Position numbers and translations under genes: made by a program. Below, piece after piece: positions 7,664-15,398 of a stretch of DNA of 39,956 bases. Below the pieces are notes generated by a model. The model was not told the DNA's origin. It saw only the letters and a list, made by a program, of their open reading frames with translations, and ran no database searches. Origin of the DNA: Thermoprotei archaeon (GTDB taxonomy: Archaea > Thermoproteota > Thermoprotei > Thermofilales > B20-G17). Every line of letters starts with the position of its first letter. Position 1 is the first letter of the stretch. Location: the NCBI GenBank assembly GCA_003649515.1, contig QMSC01000001.1:1-39956 (forward strand). The letters are read 5' to 3'.

Positions 7664-8110
7664 GTGTCTGTTAGATCTAAGAAAAAGTCTAGGTGGCAAA
7701 GAGGCTCAAGAACCTGCGGATGGGGTAGAGTAGGACAGCATAGGAGAAGTGGCACGCGAGGAGGGCGAGGGCACGCGGGTTACCACAAACACATGTGGAC
7801 TTGGGTTGTAAAATACGCTCCATCATGGTTCGGTAAGCGAGGCTTTGTAAGACATCCTTCACTTGTTCCTGAAGCAAAGATAATTAATCTAAACGAAATA
7901 GATGAGCGGTTAGATGAATGGTTAAAAGCAGGTTACGCTAAAATAGTAGACGATAAAATCGAAGTAGACTTATTGAAGTTAGGATATAATAAAGTTTTAG
8001 GAGAAGGTAATATTAGTAGACCTGTAGTGATAAAGGCCTTAAGCTTCACTAAAAAGGCAATTCAAAAAATAACGCAGGCGGGGGGACAGGCAGTAAAGGT
8101 AGCAGAGTGA
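7664..8110 (+). CDS. rpl15: 50S ribosomal protein L15 (uL15)
   Basis: 148 residues from GTG 7664 (SD GAGGTG at 7651-7656). The glycine/arginine-rich N-terminus (GWGRVGQHRRSGTRGGRG) and HAGYHKHMWTW are diagnostic for archaeal uL15, a late assembly protein of the large subunit. SecY follows without a gap. In the usual gene order L30 would precede it; here S5-L30 are flipped, so L15 has become the first gene of a new operon. Confidence 0.97.
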   Translation: MSVRSKKKSRWQRGSRTCGWGRVGQHRRSGTRGGRGHAGYHKHMWTWVVKYAPSWFGKRGFVRHPSLVPEAKIINLNEIDERLDEWLKAGYAKIVDDKIEVDLLKLGYNKVLGEGNISRPVVIKALSFTKKAIQKITQAGGQAVKVAE

Positions 8111-8120
8111 GGTGAAGAGA

Positions 8121-9572
8121 GTGGGACTTCTAGATGCAGTAGACCCCGTTCTCCGGGTTCTACCAGAGATTCCCAAGCCTCCCCGTAGACTACCCCTAAG
8201 CGAAAGATTAGCGTGGACCGGAATAGTCTTAGTGCTCTATTTGATAATGTCCCAAATACCTCTATACGGAATACCCTGGCAAGAACGCGGATTAGAGACA
8301 TTTCAGCTCATAAGGATCATAACAGCCTCTAAACGAGGAACACTCATGGAGCTGGGCATAGGCCCACTGGTTACTAGCGGACTTATATGGCAGCTACTCG
8401 TGGGAAGCAAGCTCATAAACTTGGACCTAACAACGCCTCGAGGAAGGGGGCTGTTCACAGGTCTACAAAAGTTATTCGCCATAATATTCACCTTCATAGA
8501 AGCTGCCGCGTTTATTCTCGGAGGCTACTACGGTCCTCTAGCGTTTGAGCAATCCTCCTTAGTTTTTACGCAACTATCCATAGCCACAATACTCGTGCTC
8601 CTGATGGACGAAATGCTACAAAAGGGTTGGGGGCTTGGAAGCGGTGTTAGCCTCTTCATAGCTGCTGGAGTATCCCAACAAATATTCTGGCAGCTCTTCT
8701 CTCCCATATCCGTCGGAGATGAACTCCCCTTAGGAGTCATTCCCGCATGTGTGGTGGCTCTAGGCGAAAGTATAACTAGCAACGACTGGAGCAAAATAAC
8801 TTACCTCCTAACACGACGCCCTGAGTACCCAAGCCTTCTAGGTTTTATCACGATGCTGGCATTCTTTGCACTCCTACTATACCTAGAGAACATGCAAATC
8901 GAGATCCCAATAGGTGTATCAAAATACGGCGGAATGAGAACTAAGATACCTTTGAAATTCCTCTATGTGTCCAACATACCAATAATCTTGGTGTCAGCCC
9001 TGCTTGCAAACCTCCACATATTTTCACGAATACTTTGGACACGATTCAGTACTGAGTCAGGCCACTGGTTATACCAATATTTCCTCAAATATATAGCGGA
9101 TTATAACGCTACTGGCGGTAGATTAGTTCCAGTTAAAGGAACCCTAACGTACTACCTTTCCCCACCTGGAGGTATAAACAGTCTCATAGAAGACCCTGTG
9201 CAAGTGCTCATCTATGCTGGCTTCGTTATACTGTTTTCAATACTTTTCTCGATAGCTTGGATAGAAACTTCAGGCATGGATCCCTGGAGCCAAGCCCAGC
9301 AACTCTCAGAAGCAGGTATGTATATTCCTGGGTTCCGTAAGGCTCCCAGAATACTGGCATCTGTGCTTTCCAAGTACATTCCAACACTAGCTGTTCTGAG
9401 CGGTCTCATAGTCGCTTTAATAGCCGTTATAAGCGATCTTGTGGGCGTCTTAGGGACTGGAATAGGGGTCTTGCTTCTTGTGGGAATACTTATACAGTAT
9501 CAAGCCATCATAGCTCAAGAAAGAGCTTTAGAAATGTATCCTATATTGAGAAGACTCGTTGGAACGCGGTAG
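8121..9572 (+). CDS. secY: protein translocase subunit SecY
   Basis: About 483 residues with ten hydrophobic segments. I choose GTG 8121 because GAGGTGA lies five bases upstream and the product MGLLDAVDPVLRVLPEIPKP matches archaeal SecY N-termini; GTG 8112 would add three residues. SecY forms the protein-conducting channel in the membrane with SecE and Sec61-beta (not in this window). Recognisable parts are LSERLAWTGIVLVLYLIMSQ (TM1), IGPLVTSGLIWQL (TM2), GSGVSLFIAAGV (TM4/5 region) and QAQQLSEAGMYIPGF. The usual downstream adenylate kinase gene is missing. Confidence 0.97.
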   Translation: MGLLDAVDPVLRVLPEIPKPPRRLPLSERLAWTGIVLVLYLIMSQIPLYGIPWQERGLETFQLIRIITASKRGTLMELGIGPLVTSGLIWQLLVGSKLINLDLTTPRGRGLFTGLQKLFAIIFTFIEAAAFILGGYYGPLAFEQSSLVFTQLSIATILVLLMDEMLQKGWGLGSGVSLFIAAGVSQQIFWQLFSPISVGDELPLGVIPACVVALGESITSNDWSKITYLLTRRPEYPSLLGFITMLAFFALLLYLENMQIEIPIGVSKYGGMRTKIPLKFLYVSNIPIILVSALLANLHIFSRILWTRFSTESGHWLYQYFLKYIADYNATGGRLVPVKGTLTYYLSPPGGINSLIEDPVQVLIYAGFVILFSILFSIAWIETSGMDPWSQAQQLSEAGMYIPGFRKAPRILASVLSKYIPTLAVLSGLIVALIAVISDLVGVLGTGIGVLLLVGILIQYQAIIAQERALEMYPILRRLVGTR

Positions 9573-9610
9573 CGTTATTTTTCAAAACTCTAAGACTACT
9601 ACATGGCAAA

Positions 9611-9620
9611 ACTTATAAAC
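9611..9620 (+). promoter_or_regulatory. promoter upstream of the winged-helix/SPOUT pair
   Basis: ACTTATAAAC with AAAA upstream fits an archaeal TATA/BRE; predicted start near 9640, 45 bases before ATG 9686. A T-run (TTATTTTTC) right after the SecY stop could terminate the previous operon. Confidence 0.4.
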
Positions 9621-9685
9621 TAATAAAACCTTCTAACTAAAAGACATTTCCAGCCTTAATTTTAAATTTGATGAAGGTGGCCCCT

Positions 9686-9904
9686 ATGCCTAGAAGGATG
9701 ACAAGCAGGATTCAGGATAGGAAGAGAGAAATTTATAACCTTCTGCTTGAGAAAGGTGAGTTACCCACATCCGAGATTGCAAGAATTACTGGTTTGACGC
9801 ACTCTCAGGCCTTTTACGCTTTAAGACTATTATCGAGGGATGGGAAAGTAGAGGAGATACGGAGAGGAAAGGTTGCTTACTGGAGGGCAATAAAGGAGGG
9901 ATAG
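9686..9904 (+). CDS. small winged-helix DNA-binding protein
   Basis: 72 residues from ATG 9686 (AAGGTGG just upstream); TTG 9668 would add six. Residues 12-70 form a clear winged helix: helix DRKREIYNLLLEKG, the HTH LPTSEIARITGLTHSQAFYAL, and a wing KVEEIRRGKVAYWRA. It resembles small ArsR/MarR-like archaeal regulators. It sits just upstream of the SPOUT methyltransferase and L3, so it might autoregulate or be constitutively co-expressed; no effector-binding part is present. Confidence 0.8.
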   Translation: MPRRMTSRIQDRKREIYNLLLEKGELPTSEIARITGLTHSQAFYALRLLSRDGKVEEIRRGKVAYWRAIKEG

Positions 9905-9906
9905 CA

Positions 9907-10023
9907 TTGGGCGGAAGGCAAAGGACGTCAATATTCTTCGATGTAGAGGAGAAGAAGGAGACAAAAGAAAAGAGGGAGAAAGCCTCTCGTGAGAAGAAAG
10001 GGCAAAGGAAAAAGCGAAGGTGA
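9907..10023 (+). CDS. possible 38-residue basic peptide
   Basis: A TTG-initiated frame (TTG 9907) starts two bases after the winged-helix stop with GGAGG six bases upstream, and ends TGA 10021-10023. The product begins MGGRQRTSIFFDVEEKK and then is almost entirely Lys, Arg and Glu, likely a helix. It overlaps the first 35 bases of the SPOUT methyltransferase frame. I do not recognise a family. The SD and spacing support translation, but length and biased composition leave real doubt. Confidence 0.4.
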   Translation: MGGRQRTSIFFDVEEKKETKEKREKASREKKGQRKKRR

Positions 10024-10894
10024 GTATAAGTATCCCTTACGTGATAAACCTGCAGTTACCATAGCCATACCTACAGCGATAGTAGAAAACATTCCTCTAC
10101 TCGAGAAAACCATAAAACTAGCGTATGTAGCTCGCTTTGCTACAATATTTCGCGTTGAGGAGATTCACATATACCGTGATCCCTACGATAATTCTCCAGA
10201 GGAGAACTTTCGCTTAATAGAGATAATCTTAAGGTATGCTGCGACCCCACCTTATTTAAAAAGGAAACTGTTTAAGAGAAAACGTGCGCTTAGATATGCA
10301 GGCATTTTACCTCCCTTAAAAACTCCTGATCACCAGCCCAAAATTGACCTTGAAAAGATCACCAGGCTAGATGCTTATAGAAAAGGTCTTGTAGTCGGCT
10401 TTAGGAAAGGAGGAGTGCTCGTAGACATAGGACTCGATAAGCCCATAATCGCTGCAGGAAGAGCGCCTCCTGGCGCCCAAGTGAGCGTTCACATTGTTAA
10501 GAGGGGAAAAGCCCTTCGAGCAAGAATAGTATCCGAGGAAAAAGTACCGCTATACTGGGGCTTTCGTACAATAGGTCTTCTGTCTTTGCGTGAACTTCTA
10601 AATAGATTCAGCAATAAGGGGACTCTTACAATAGCTACATCAAAGCATGGACAAAATATTATTGAGGTATTACCCAAACTTCAGAGCGCTATAAAGAAGA
10701 ACAAAAAAATTCTAGTGCTCTTCGGTTCACCTGAACACGGGCTATATCAGATCTTTGAAAAGGAAAACCTAAGCTTAGAGGATTCTGTTAACTGGGTTGT
10801 GAACTTCGTACCCCATCAGGGAACTGAAACCATACGCACGGAAGAAGCTATAGGGATATGTCTCGCAATAATAAACGTTCTTAAGTGCTCGTAA
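9989..10894 (+). CDS. SPOUT-fold RNA methyltransferase (COG2106 / C9orf114 family)
   Basis: 301 residues. The N-terminal half (VTIAIPTAIVENIPLLEKTI, VARFATIFRVEEIHIYRDP) and the C-terminal trefoil-knot half (ILVLFGSPEHGLYQIF, NFVPHQGTETIRTEEAI) are typical of COG2106, with an OB-like insertion in between (GLVVGFRKGGVLVDIGLDKP). The archaeal members are predicted SAM-dependent RNA methyltransferases whose gene usually sits just before L3, as here. Start is GTG 9989 (GGGAG ten bases upstream). The rRNA target is not known from sequence. Confidence 0.88.
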   Translation: MRRKGKGKSEGEYKYPLRDKPAVTIAIPTAIVENIPLLEKTIKLAYVARFATIFRVEEIHIYRDPYDNSPEENFRLIEIILRYAATPPYLKRKLFKRKRALRYAGILPPLKTPDHQPKIDLEKITRLDAYRKGLVVGFRKGGVLVDIGLDKPIIAAGRAPPGAQVSVHIVKRGKALRARIVSEEKVPLYWGFRTIGLLSLRELLNRFSNKGTLTIATSKHGQNIIEVLPKLQSAIKKNKKILVLFGSPEHGLYQIFEKENLSLEDSVNWVVNFVPHQGTETIRTEEAIGICLAIINVLKCS

Positions 10895-10907
10895 CCTTTT
10901 GACGAAA

Positions 10908-10918
10908 ACCTTAAATAA
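10908..10918 (+). promoter_or_regulatory. promoter of the L3-L4-L23 operon
   Basis: ACCTTAAATAA preceded by GAAA forms a TATA/BRE-like element about 45 bases before the L3 ATG at 10960. Confidence 0.45.
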
Positions 10919-10959
10919 CATAGCATGGATGGTGAAGAAGGACTGGAGGACGCGCCGGA

Positions 10960-12105
10960 ATGGTTGGCGGTACACGGCCTCGCAGAGGCTCAATGGGATT
11001 TTACCCCAGGAAGAGAGCAAAAAGCATAGTTGCGCGTATAAGAAGATGGAGAAGAATAGATGACCCAAAACCTCTCGGCTTCGCAGGATATAAGGTTGGC
11101 ATGCTCCACCTGGTGATGCTTGAGGATAATCCCAATAGTCCGTATTACCAAAAGGAGATGGCAAAGGCAGCTACCATTATCGAAGTACCTCCATTAGTCG
11201 TATGCGGTATAAGAGCTTACAAGAAAACACCGTATGGACTCAAAACCATAGGGGAGATATGGGCTAAAGAAGTACTATTTTCCAGTGTGAGAAAGAAGAT
11301 AGAAGATGCCCTGAAGAAGGCTAGGAGCAAAGAGGAAAAGAGGAAAGTGCTAGCAAAGTTAGATTATAAAATAGTCTTTAAAGACCTAGAAAGAGTATTT
11401 ACTCTGCCGAAATTGGATACTAAATCCGAATCCGAGAAAGTGGACATAGAGAAGCTATACAGCAACCTCATAGAGAAGTTTAGACAGAAAGCTTCAACTG
11501 CCAATGAAATAAGGTTAATTGTCGCTACCCAACCTCGAAAGGCCGGAATTCACAAGAAGAAGCCAGAAGTATTTGAAATACCTGTTGGGGGAAGCACACA
11601 GGAAGCATTGGAATACTCGCTAAATAAGCTGGGCAAGGAGATTGACGTAAAAGAGGTATTTGAAGAAGGAAAGTACGTAGACGTAGTCTCCATAACTAAA
11701 GGGAAGGGATTTGCTGGCGTAGTAAAACGCTTTGGTGTAAAAATACTGCCGAGATGGCACAAGCACCGTAAGGGTCATAGAAGAATAGGCTCTGTAGGCC
11801 CTACAGGTCCAGCAATAATGTTCACAACTCCTAGACCTGGGCAGTTGGGCTTCCAGCAAAGAACAGAATATAACAAGCGCATACTTAAAATAGGGACCGC
11901 CCCTGAAGACATTAATCCTTTAAGCGGCTTCAAACACTACGGTATCATAAGGAGCACTTTCATGATAATTGAAGGGAGCATTCCGGGACCATCTAAGAGG
12001 CTCGTTAGATTACGTTTCCCTATTCGTCCTATTACCGGAATGCCTGAAAATCCTCCGAAAATCTTGTACATGAGCACTCAACCCGTCAGCGTTCCAGCGA
12101 GGTGA
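10960..12105 (+). CDS. rpl3: 50S ribosomal protein L3 (uL3)
   Basis: 381 residues, long archaeal/eukaryotic form. PRRGSMGFYPRKRAK at the N-terminus, the central loop RFGVKILPRWHKHRKGHR that reaches toward the peptidyl transferase centre, and GPTGPAIMFTTPRPGQLGFQ identify it. The segment at about 120-165 is a charged Lys/Glu-rich helical insertion common in archaeal L3. Promoter precedes it; L4 begins 5 bases after the stop. S10-like or other genes do not precede it. Confidence 0.98.
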   Translation: MVGGTRPRRGSMGFYPRKRAKSIVARIRRWRRIDDPKPLGFAGYKVGMLHLVMLEDNPNSPYYQKEMAKAATIIEVPPLVVCGIRAYKKTPYGLKTIGEIWAKEVLFSSVRKKIEDALKKARSKEEKRKVLAKLDYKIVFKDLERVFTLPKLDTKSESEKVDIEKLYSNLIEKFRQKASTANEIRLIVATQPRKAGIHKKKPEVFEIPVGGSTQEALEYSLNKLGKEIDVKEVFEEGKYVDVVSITKGKGFAGVVKRFGVKILPRWHKHRKGHRRIGSVGPTGPAIMFTTPRPGQLGFQQRTEYNKRILKIGTAPEDINPLSGFKHYGIIRSTFMIIEGSIPGPSKRLVRLRFPIRPITGMPENPPKILYMSTQPVSVPAR

Positions 12106-12110
12106 TGTAA

Positions 12111-12923
12111 ATGGAAATCACAACTGCACCTTTCTTAAAACTAGAGGGAAAAGTCCCTGAGCGGATACCTGTTTACAGTCTGGAGGGAAAGAAGCTGAAG
12201 GAGATAGAAACTCCAAAGGTCTTCTATACTCCTGTAAGGAAAGACCTGATACTTAAAGTGTTCCTAGCCTTACGAACAAGTAGATTACAACCTAAGGGCG
12301 TTGATCCTCTAGCCGGGAAACGCACAACCGCAGAAAGTTGGGGCGTAGGCTATGGTGTTGCAAGAGTTCCGAGAATAAAGGGCTCCACACGCGCAGCCTT
12401 TGTACCGCAGGCAGTAGGTGGAAGAAGATTCGGAGCTCCTACAACGCTCAAGAGAATAAGAGAAAGGATCAACCGGGTTGAAAAGCGACTAGCTCTCGCT
12501 TCAGCTATAGCTGCAACTGCTATAAAGGAAATTGTAAGGACTAGAGGGCATAGAATTCCGGAAAAAATAGACCTTCCTATAGTTTTAGAGGATAGACTAG
12601 AGGAGATAGATAAGACCAAGAAGCTCAGAGAAGTACTTAAAAAGCTCACGCTCTGGAGTGATATTGAAAGAGCAAGGAAAGGAGTAAAAATTAGGGCTGG
12701 TAAAGGGAAGATGAGAGGAAGGCGTTATAAGGTTCCTAAGAGCATACTGCTGGTCGTTACAGATACAGAAAATATCAGAAAAGCTGCACGTAACTTGGTG
12801 GGCGTTGACGTGGTTAACGTACATAAGCTCAACGTGGAGCTTCTCGCCCCTGGAGGACATCCCGGAAGACTCACTGTATGGACCGAATCTGCAGTAAAGA
12901 CCCTTGCTGAAAAATTTGGGTGA
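12111..12923 (+). CDS. rpl4: 50S ribosomal protein L4 (uL4)
   Basis: 270 residues. The long internal loop lining the exit tunnel is visible at about 62-105 (GKRTTAESWGVGYGVARVPR, then AAFVPQAVGGRRFGAP), and the globular part ends with the typical LAPGGHPGRLTVWTESAVKTL. SD GAGGTGA is found at the end of L3. It is followed by L23 after 6 bases. Confidence 0.98.
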   Translation: MEITTAPFLKLEGKVPERIPVYSLEGKKLKEIETPKVFYTPVRKDLILKVFLALRTSRLQPKGVDPLAGKRTTAESWGVGYGVARVPRIKGSTRAAFVPQAVGGRRFGAPTTLKRIRERINRVEKRLALASAIAATAIKEIVRTRGHRIPEKIDLPIVLEDRLEEIDKTKKLREVLKKLTLWSDIERARKGVKIRAGKGKMRGRRYKVPKSILLVVTDTENIRKAARNLVGVDVVNVHKLNVELLAPGGHPGRLTVWTESAVKTLAEKFG

Positions 12924-12929
12924 TCTCAT

Positions 12930-13190
12930 ATGGATCCCTTCAAGGTAATAATTAGACCAGTAGTAACAGAAAAAGCAATAGCCAAGATAGAAAAGGACAA
13001 TACTCTAACTTTAATAGTAGATAGAAAAGCCACAAAACACCAGATCAAAAGAGCCGTAGAGGAAATCTTTGGAGTAAAAGTAGAGAAGATAAATACTCTC
13101 ATATCTCCTAAGGGTTATAAAAAAGCCTATGTAAAACTTAAGCCCGAGTACAAGGCATCAGACATCGCCTCTAGGCTAGGCATACTTTAA
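12930..13190 (+). CDS. rpl23: 50S ribosomal protein L23 (uL23)
   Basis: 86 residues, the usual archaeal length. IIRPVVTEKAIAKIEKDNTL and KHQIKRAVEEIFGVKVEKIN are diagnostic. It sits at the tunnel exit and is the docking site for SRP and the translocon. It ends the L3-L4-L23 unit; a 277-base spacer then separates it from L2. Confidence 0.98.
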   Translation: MDPFKVIIRPVVTEKAIAKIEKDNTLTLIVDRKATKHQIKRAVEEIFGVKVEKINTLISPKGYKKAYVKLKPEYKASDIASRLGIL

Positions 13191-13426
13191 TCTCTCTTTC
13201 GATGTTTTGACAAAAGGCTTGACCTTTTAAGAGTTATCGTTTCCAGTTTAGAGTTAGATCACAATCCTGATCTCGCTAGCTCAAGAAGACTAATGAGATC
13301 TCTTAGTAACAGGGGGATAGAGGAATCTTAAACGTGAGTCAAGCTCTTAAAAGCCTTAGTGATTTGCTCCACGGCAAGAAAAAAGACACGTTCGAAACAT
13401 GAAGTTACGAGATAGAAGAACGGTAA

Positions 13427-13436
13427 ACTTTATTAA
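13427..13436 (+). promoter_or_regulatory. promoter of the L2-S19-S8e-SRP19 operon
   Basis: ACTTTATTAA preceded by CGGTAA (the same hexamer found before the L15 TATA box) predicts a start near 13459 and a very short leader before ATG 13468. The rest of the 13191-13467 spacer holds no convincing gene. Confidence 0.5.
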
Positions 13437-13467
13437 CTAACCCTATGCAAAGGAGTTTGGGATTGCA

Positions 13468-14202
13468 ATGGGTAAGAGATTAATAGTTCAGCGTCGAGGA
13501 CGAGGAGGCTCAGTCTTCAGACATCCAGGATGGAAAAAGGTAGGGGCTATTAGGTATAGACCTTATAATGAAGAAGAGTTCCGCGAAAAAGTTCTGCGTG
13601 GCAGAGTTGTCGACCTACTTCACGATCCTGGAAGAGGAGTTCCAGTAGCGAGAATAATCTTCGAGGATGGAACAGAAATGTTCAATGTGGCGTCCGAAGG
13701 GCTCGCTTTAGGCACTATAGTATACTACGGTAGAAAGGCACCACAGAACTTGGGTAGCATATTACCAGTGGGTAGAATATCTGAAGGATCCTACATATGC
13801 AACGTTGAACTCAAACCTGGAGATGGAGGGAAAATCGCTCGCGCTAGCGGAACCTATGCTATAGTATTAGCCCATTCCGCTAATACCACAACAATACAGT
13901 TACCATCTGGAAAAGTTAAGGAAATAGACTCTAGATGCAGGGCTACGATCGGCATAGTGGCTGGTGGAGGACGAATAGAAAAACCCTTCCTGAAGGCAGG
14001 AAAAGTTTATCATCTTTCCAAATCAAAGGCCTGGAAGTATCCTACAGTGAGAGGGAAAGCCATGAACGCGTACGCTCACCCACATGGCGGCGGAAGCCAT
14101 AAAAGCAGGCGTAGAGGATCCACTCCTAAGCCAAGAACCGCTCCTCCAGGGCAGAAAGTGGGACACTTCGCCTCAAAACGTACTGGTCGAAGGAAAGGTT
14201 AG
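13468..14202 (+). CDS. rpl2: 50S ribosomal protein L2 (uL2)
   Basis: 244 residues. The SH3-like and KOW-type folds (GKIARASGTYAIVLAHSAN) and the conserved loop AYAHPHGGGSHK with H204 and H206, which reaches toward the peptidyl transferase centre, are intact; the C-terminus ends in a basic tail. Separated from L23 by a spacer with its own promoter, which is unusual because L23-L2 are normally adjacent. An SD (GGAG) precedes the ATG. Confidence 0.98.
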   Translation: MGKRLIVQRRGRGGSVFRHPGWKKVGAIRYRPYNEEEFREKVLRGRVVDLLHDPGRGVPVARIIFEDGTEMFNVASEGLALGTIVYYGRKAPQNLGSILPVGRISEGSYICNVELKPGDGGKIARASGTYAIVLAHSANTTTIQLPSGKVKEIDSRCRATIGIVAGGGRIEKPFLKAGKVYHLSKSKAWKYPTVRGKAMNAYAHPHGGGSHKSRRRGSTPKPRTAPPGQKVGHFASKRTGRRKG

Positions 14203-14251
14203 TTTTCAAAAAATTAAAATAATTGCGGAATAATGTTATGGAGGGATGCTT

Positions 14252-14665
14252 GTGAGTAGCAGGGAGTTTAAGTATAGGGGATATACGCTTCAAGAACTAC
14301 TTAACATGCCAATAGACGAGGTCATAAAGTTGTTACCGTCAAGACAGAGAAGAAGCCTGCTTAGAGGATTAACGCCAGAGCAAAAGAAGCTACTAGAGAA
14401 AGTTAGAAAAGCTAAGAAAATGCTCGAAACCACCGGAAAGGTAAAAATGACTATAAGAACCTACTGTAGAGACATGATTATACTGCCAGAAATGGTCGGA
14501 CTCGTGATCCACGTTTACAATGGAAAGGAATTTGTTCCTGTAAAAATTGTACCTGAAATGATAGGGCACTATTTAGGCGAATTTGCACTGACCACGGCGA
14601 TTGTAAAACATGGAGCTCCTGGTCTTAAAGCCACCCGAAGCTCCATGTACGTACCACTAAAGTAG
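14252..14665 (+). CDS. rps19: 30S ribosomal protein S19 (uS19)
   Basis: 137 residues from GTG 14252, seven bases after GGAGG; ATG 14246 lies inside that SD and would add only two residues. REFKYRGYTLQELLNM, IRTYCRDMIILPEMVG and the C-terminal GAPGLKATRSSMYVPLK are typical. It sits in the 30S head near the A-site tRNA. L22 and S3, which normally follow, are 21 kb away; S8e comes next instead. Confidence 0.97.
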   Translation: MSSREFKYRGYTLQELLNMPIDEVIKLLPSRQRRSLLRGLTPEQKKLLEKVRKAKKMLETTGKVKMTIRTYCRDMIILPEMVGLVIHVYNGKEFVPVKIVPEMIGHYLGEFALTTAIVKHGAPGLKATRSSMYVPLK

Positions 14666-14677
14666 AGGTGTTAGGGC

Positions 14678-15070
14678 GTGGGCGTCTATCAGGGAAATGA
14701 TTTAAGAAAGCCGAGTGGAGGACTGAAAGGTAGACATAGAAAAGTTAAGCGTAAATATGAGCTCGGACGCTACCCCACAGAAACGCTACTTGAAGGAAAG
14801 GAGCAAAGAAACACTATAAGAGTACGAGGAGGAAATGTGAAAGTACGTCTTGTTCGCGCTGTCTACGCTAACGTCAACATACCATCCACAGGAGAGACGA
14901 AAAAAGTTCGAATAATTAAAGTACTAAAGAACCCTGCAAACCGGGATTATGATAGACGAGGGATTATAACTCGCGGAACACTTCTCCAAACAGAAATTGG
15001 AATTGTACGTGTTGTATCTAGACCGGGCCAGGACGGGGTCATTAACGCCATTTTAGAGGAAGAACGCTAA
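14678..15070 (+). CDS. rps8e: 30S ribosomal protein S8e (eS8)
   Basis: 130 residues from GTG 14678 (SD AGGTG). YQGNDLRKPSGGLKGRHRKV and the C-terminal ITRGTLLQTEIGIVRVVSRP identify archaeal eS8, a basic beta-barrel protein of the small subunit. It is followed 15 bases later by SRP19, a pairing seen in other archaea. It is not part of the usual S10 cluster, so it has been joined to L2-S19 here. Confidence 0.96.
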   Translation: MGVYQGNDLRKPSGGLKGRHRKVKRKYELGRYPTETLLEGKEQRNTIRVRGGNVKVRLVRAVYANVNIPSTGETKKVRIIKVLKNPANRDYDRRGIITRGTLLQTEIGIVRVVSRPGQDGVINAILEEER

Positions 15071-15085
15071 AATAGGATTCTGATC

Positions 15086-15388
15086 ATGCGCAATAGGGAC
15101 TACTATATTCTATGGCCTGTATATTTTGACAAAAATAGAAGTAGAAGGGAGGGAAGAAGAGTCCCTCTAAACTTAGCAGTGGAAAATCCTAGTGTTGACG
15201 AGATCTCCTTTGCCGTTAAGAAAATGGGTTTAGAGCCCGTTGTTGAAAGAGATAAAGCTCATCCGACTACATGGTTTGAACTAAAGGGAAGAGTACTCGT
15301 AAGGAAAGACTCATACAAGTTTAACAAAAATCACCTAGTTAGGAATGTGGGCAAAATTCTTTGCGAAATGAGACGTAGGAGGAAATAA
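15086..15388 (+). CDS. srp19: signal recognition particle 19 kDa protein
   Basis: 100 residues. It begins MRNRDYYILWPVYFDKNRSR, contains GRRVPLNLAVENPSVDEI, and ends in the basic KNHLVRNVGKILCEMRRRRK, all standard for SRP19. The protein clamps the tips of helices 6 and 8 of 7S RNA and lets SRP54 bind. The SD is weak. It closes this ribosomal operon and converges with GatE (10 bases between stops). The 7S RNA and SRP54 genes are not in the window. Confidence 0.96.
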   Translation: MRNRDYYILWPVYFDKNRSRREGRRVPLNLAVENPSVDEISFAVKKMGLEPVVERDKAHPTTWFELKGRVLVRKDSYKFNKNHLVRNVGKILCEMRRRRK

Positions 15389-15398
15389 TTCTAGCAAA

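Noticed and set aside
7520..7699. 60-residue N-terminal extension of S5
   Set aside because: The frame is open, but it overlaps the L15 start, lacks an SD, and ATG 7519 has an ideal AGGGAGGTG SD and the normal S5 N-terminus.
10925..11030. Short frame starting MDGEEGLED across the L3 start
   Set aside because: It overlaps L3 in another frame and has no SD; L3 ATG 10960 fits the family.
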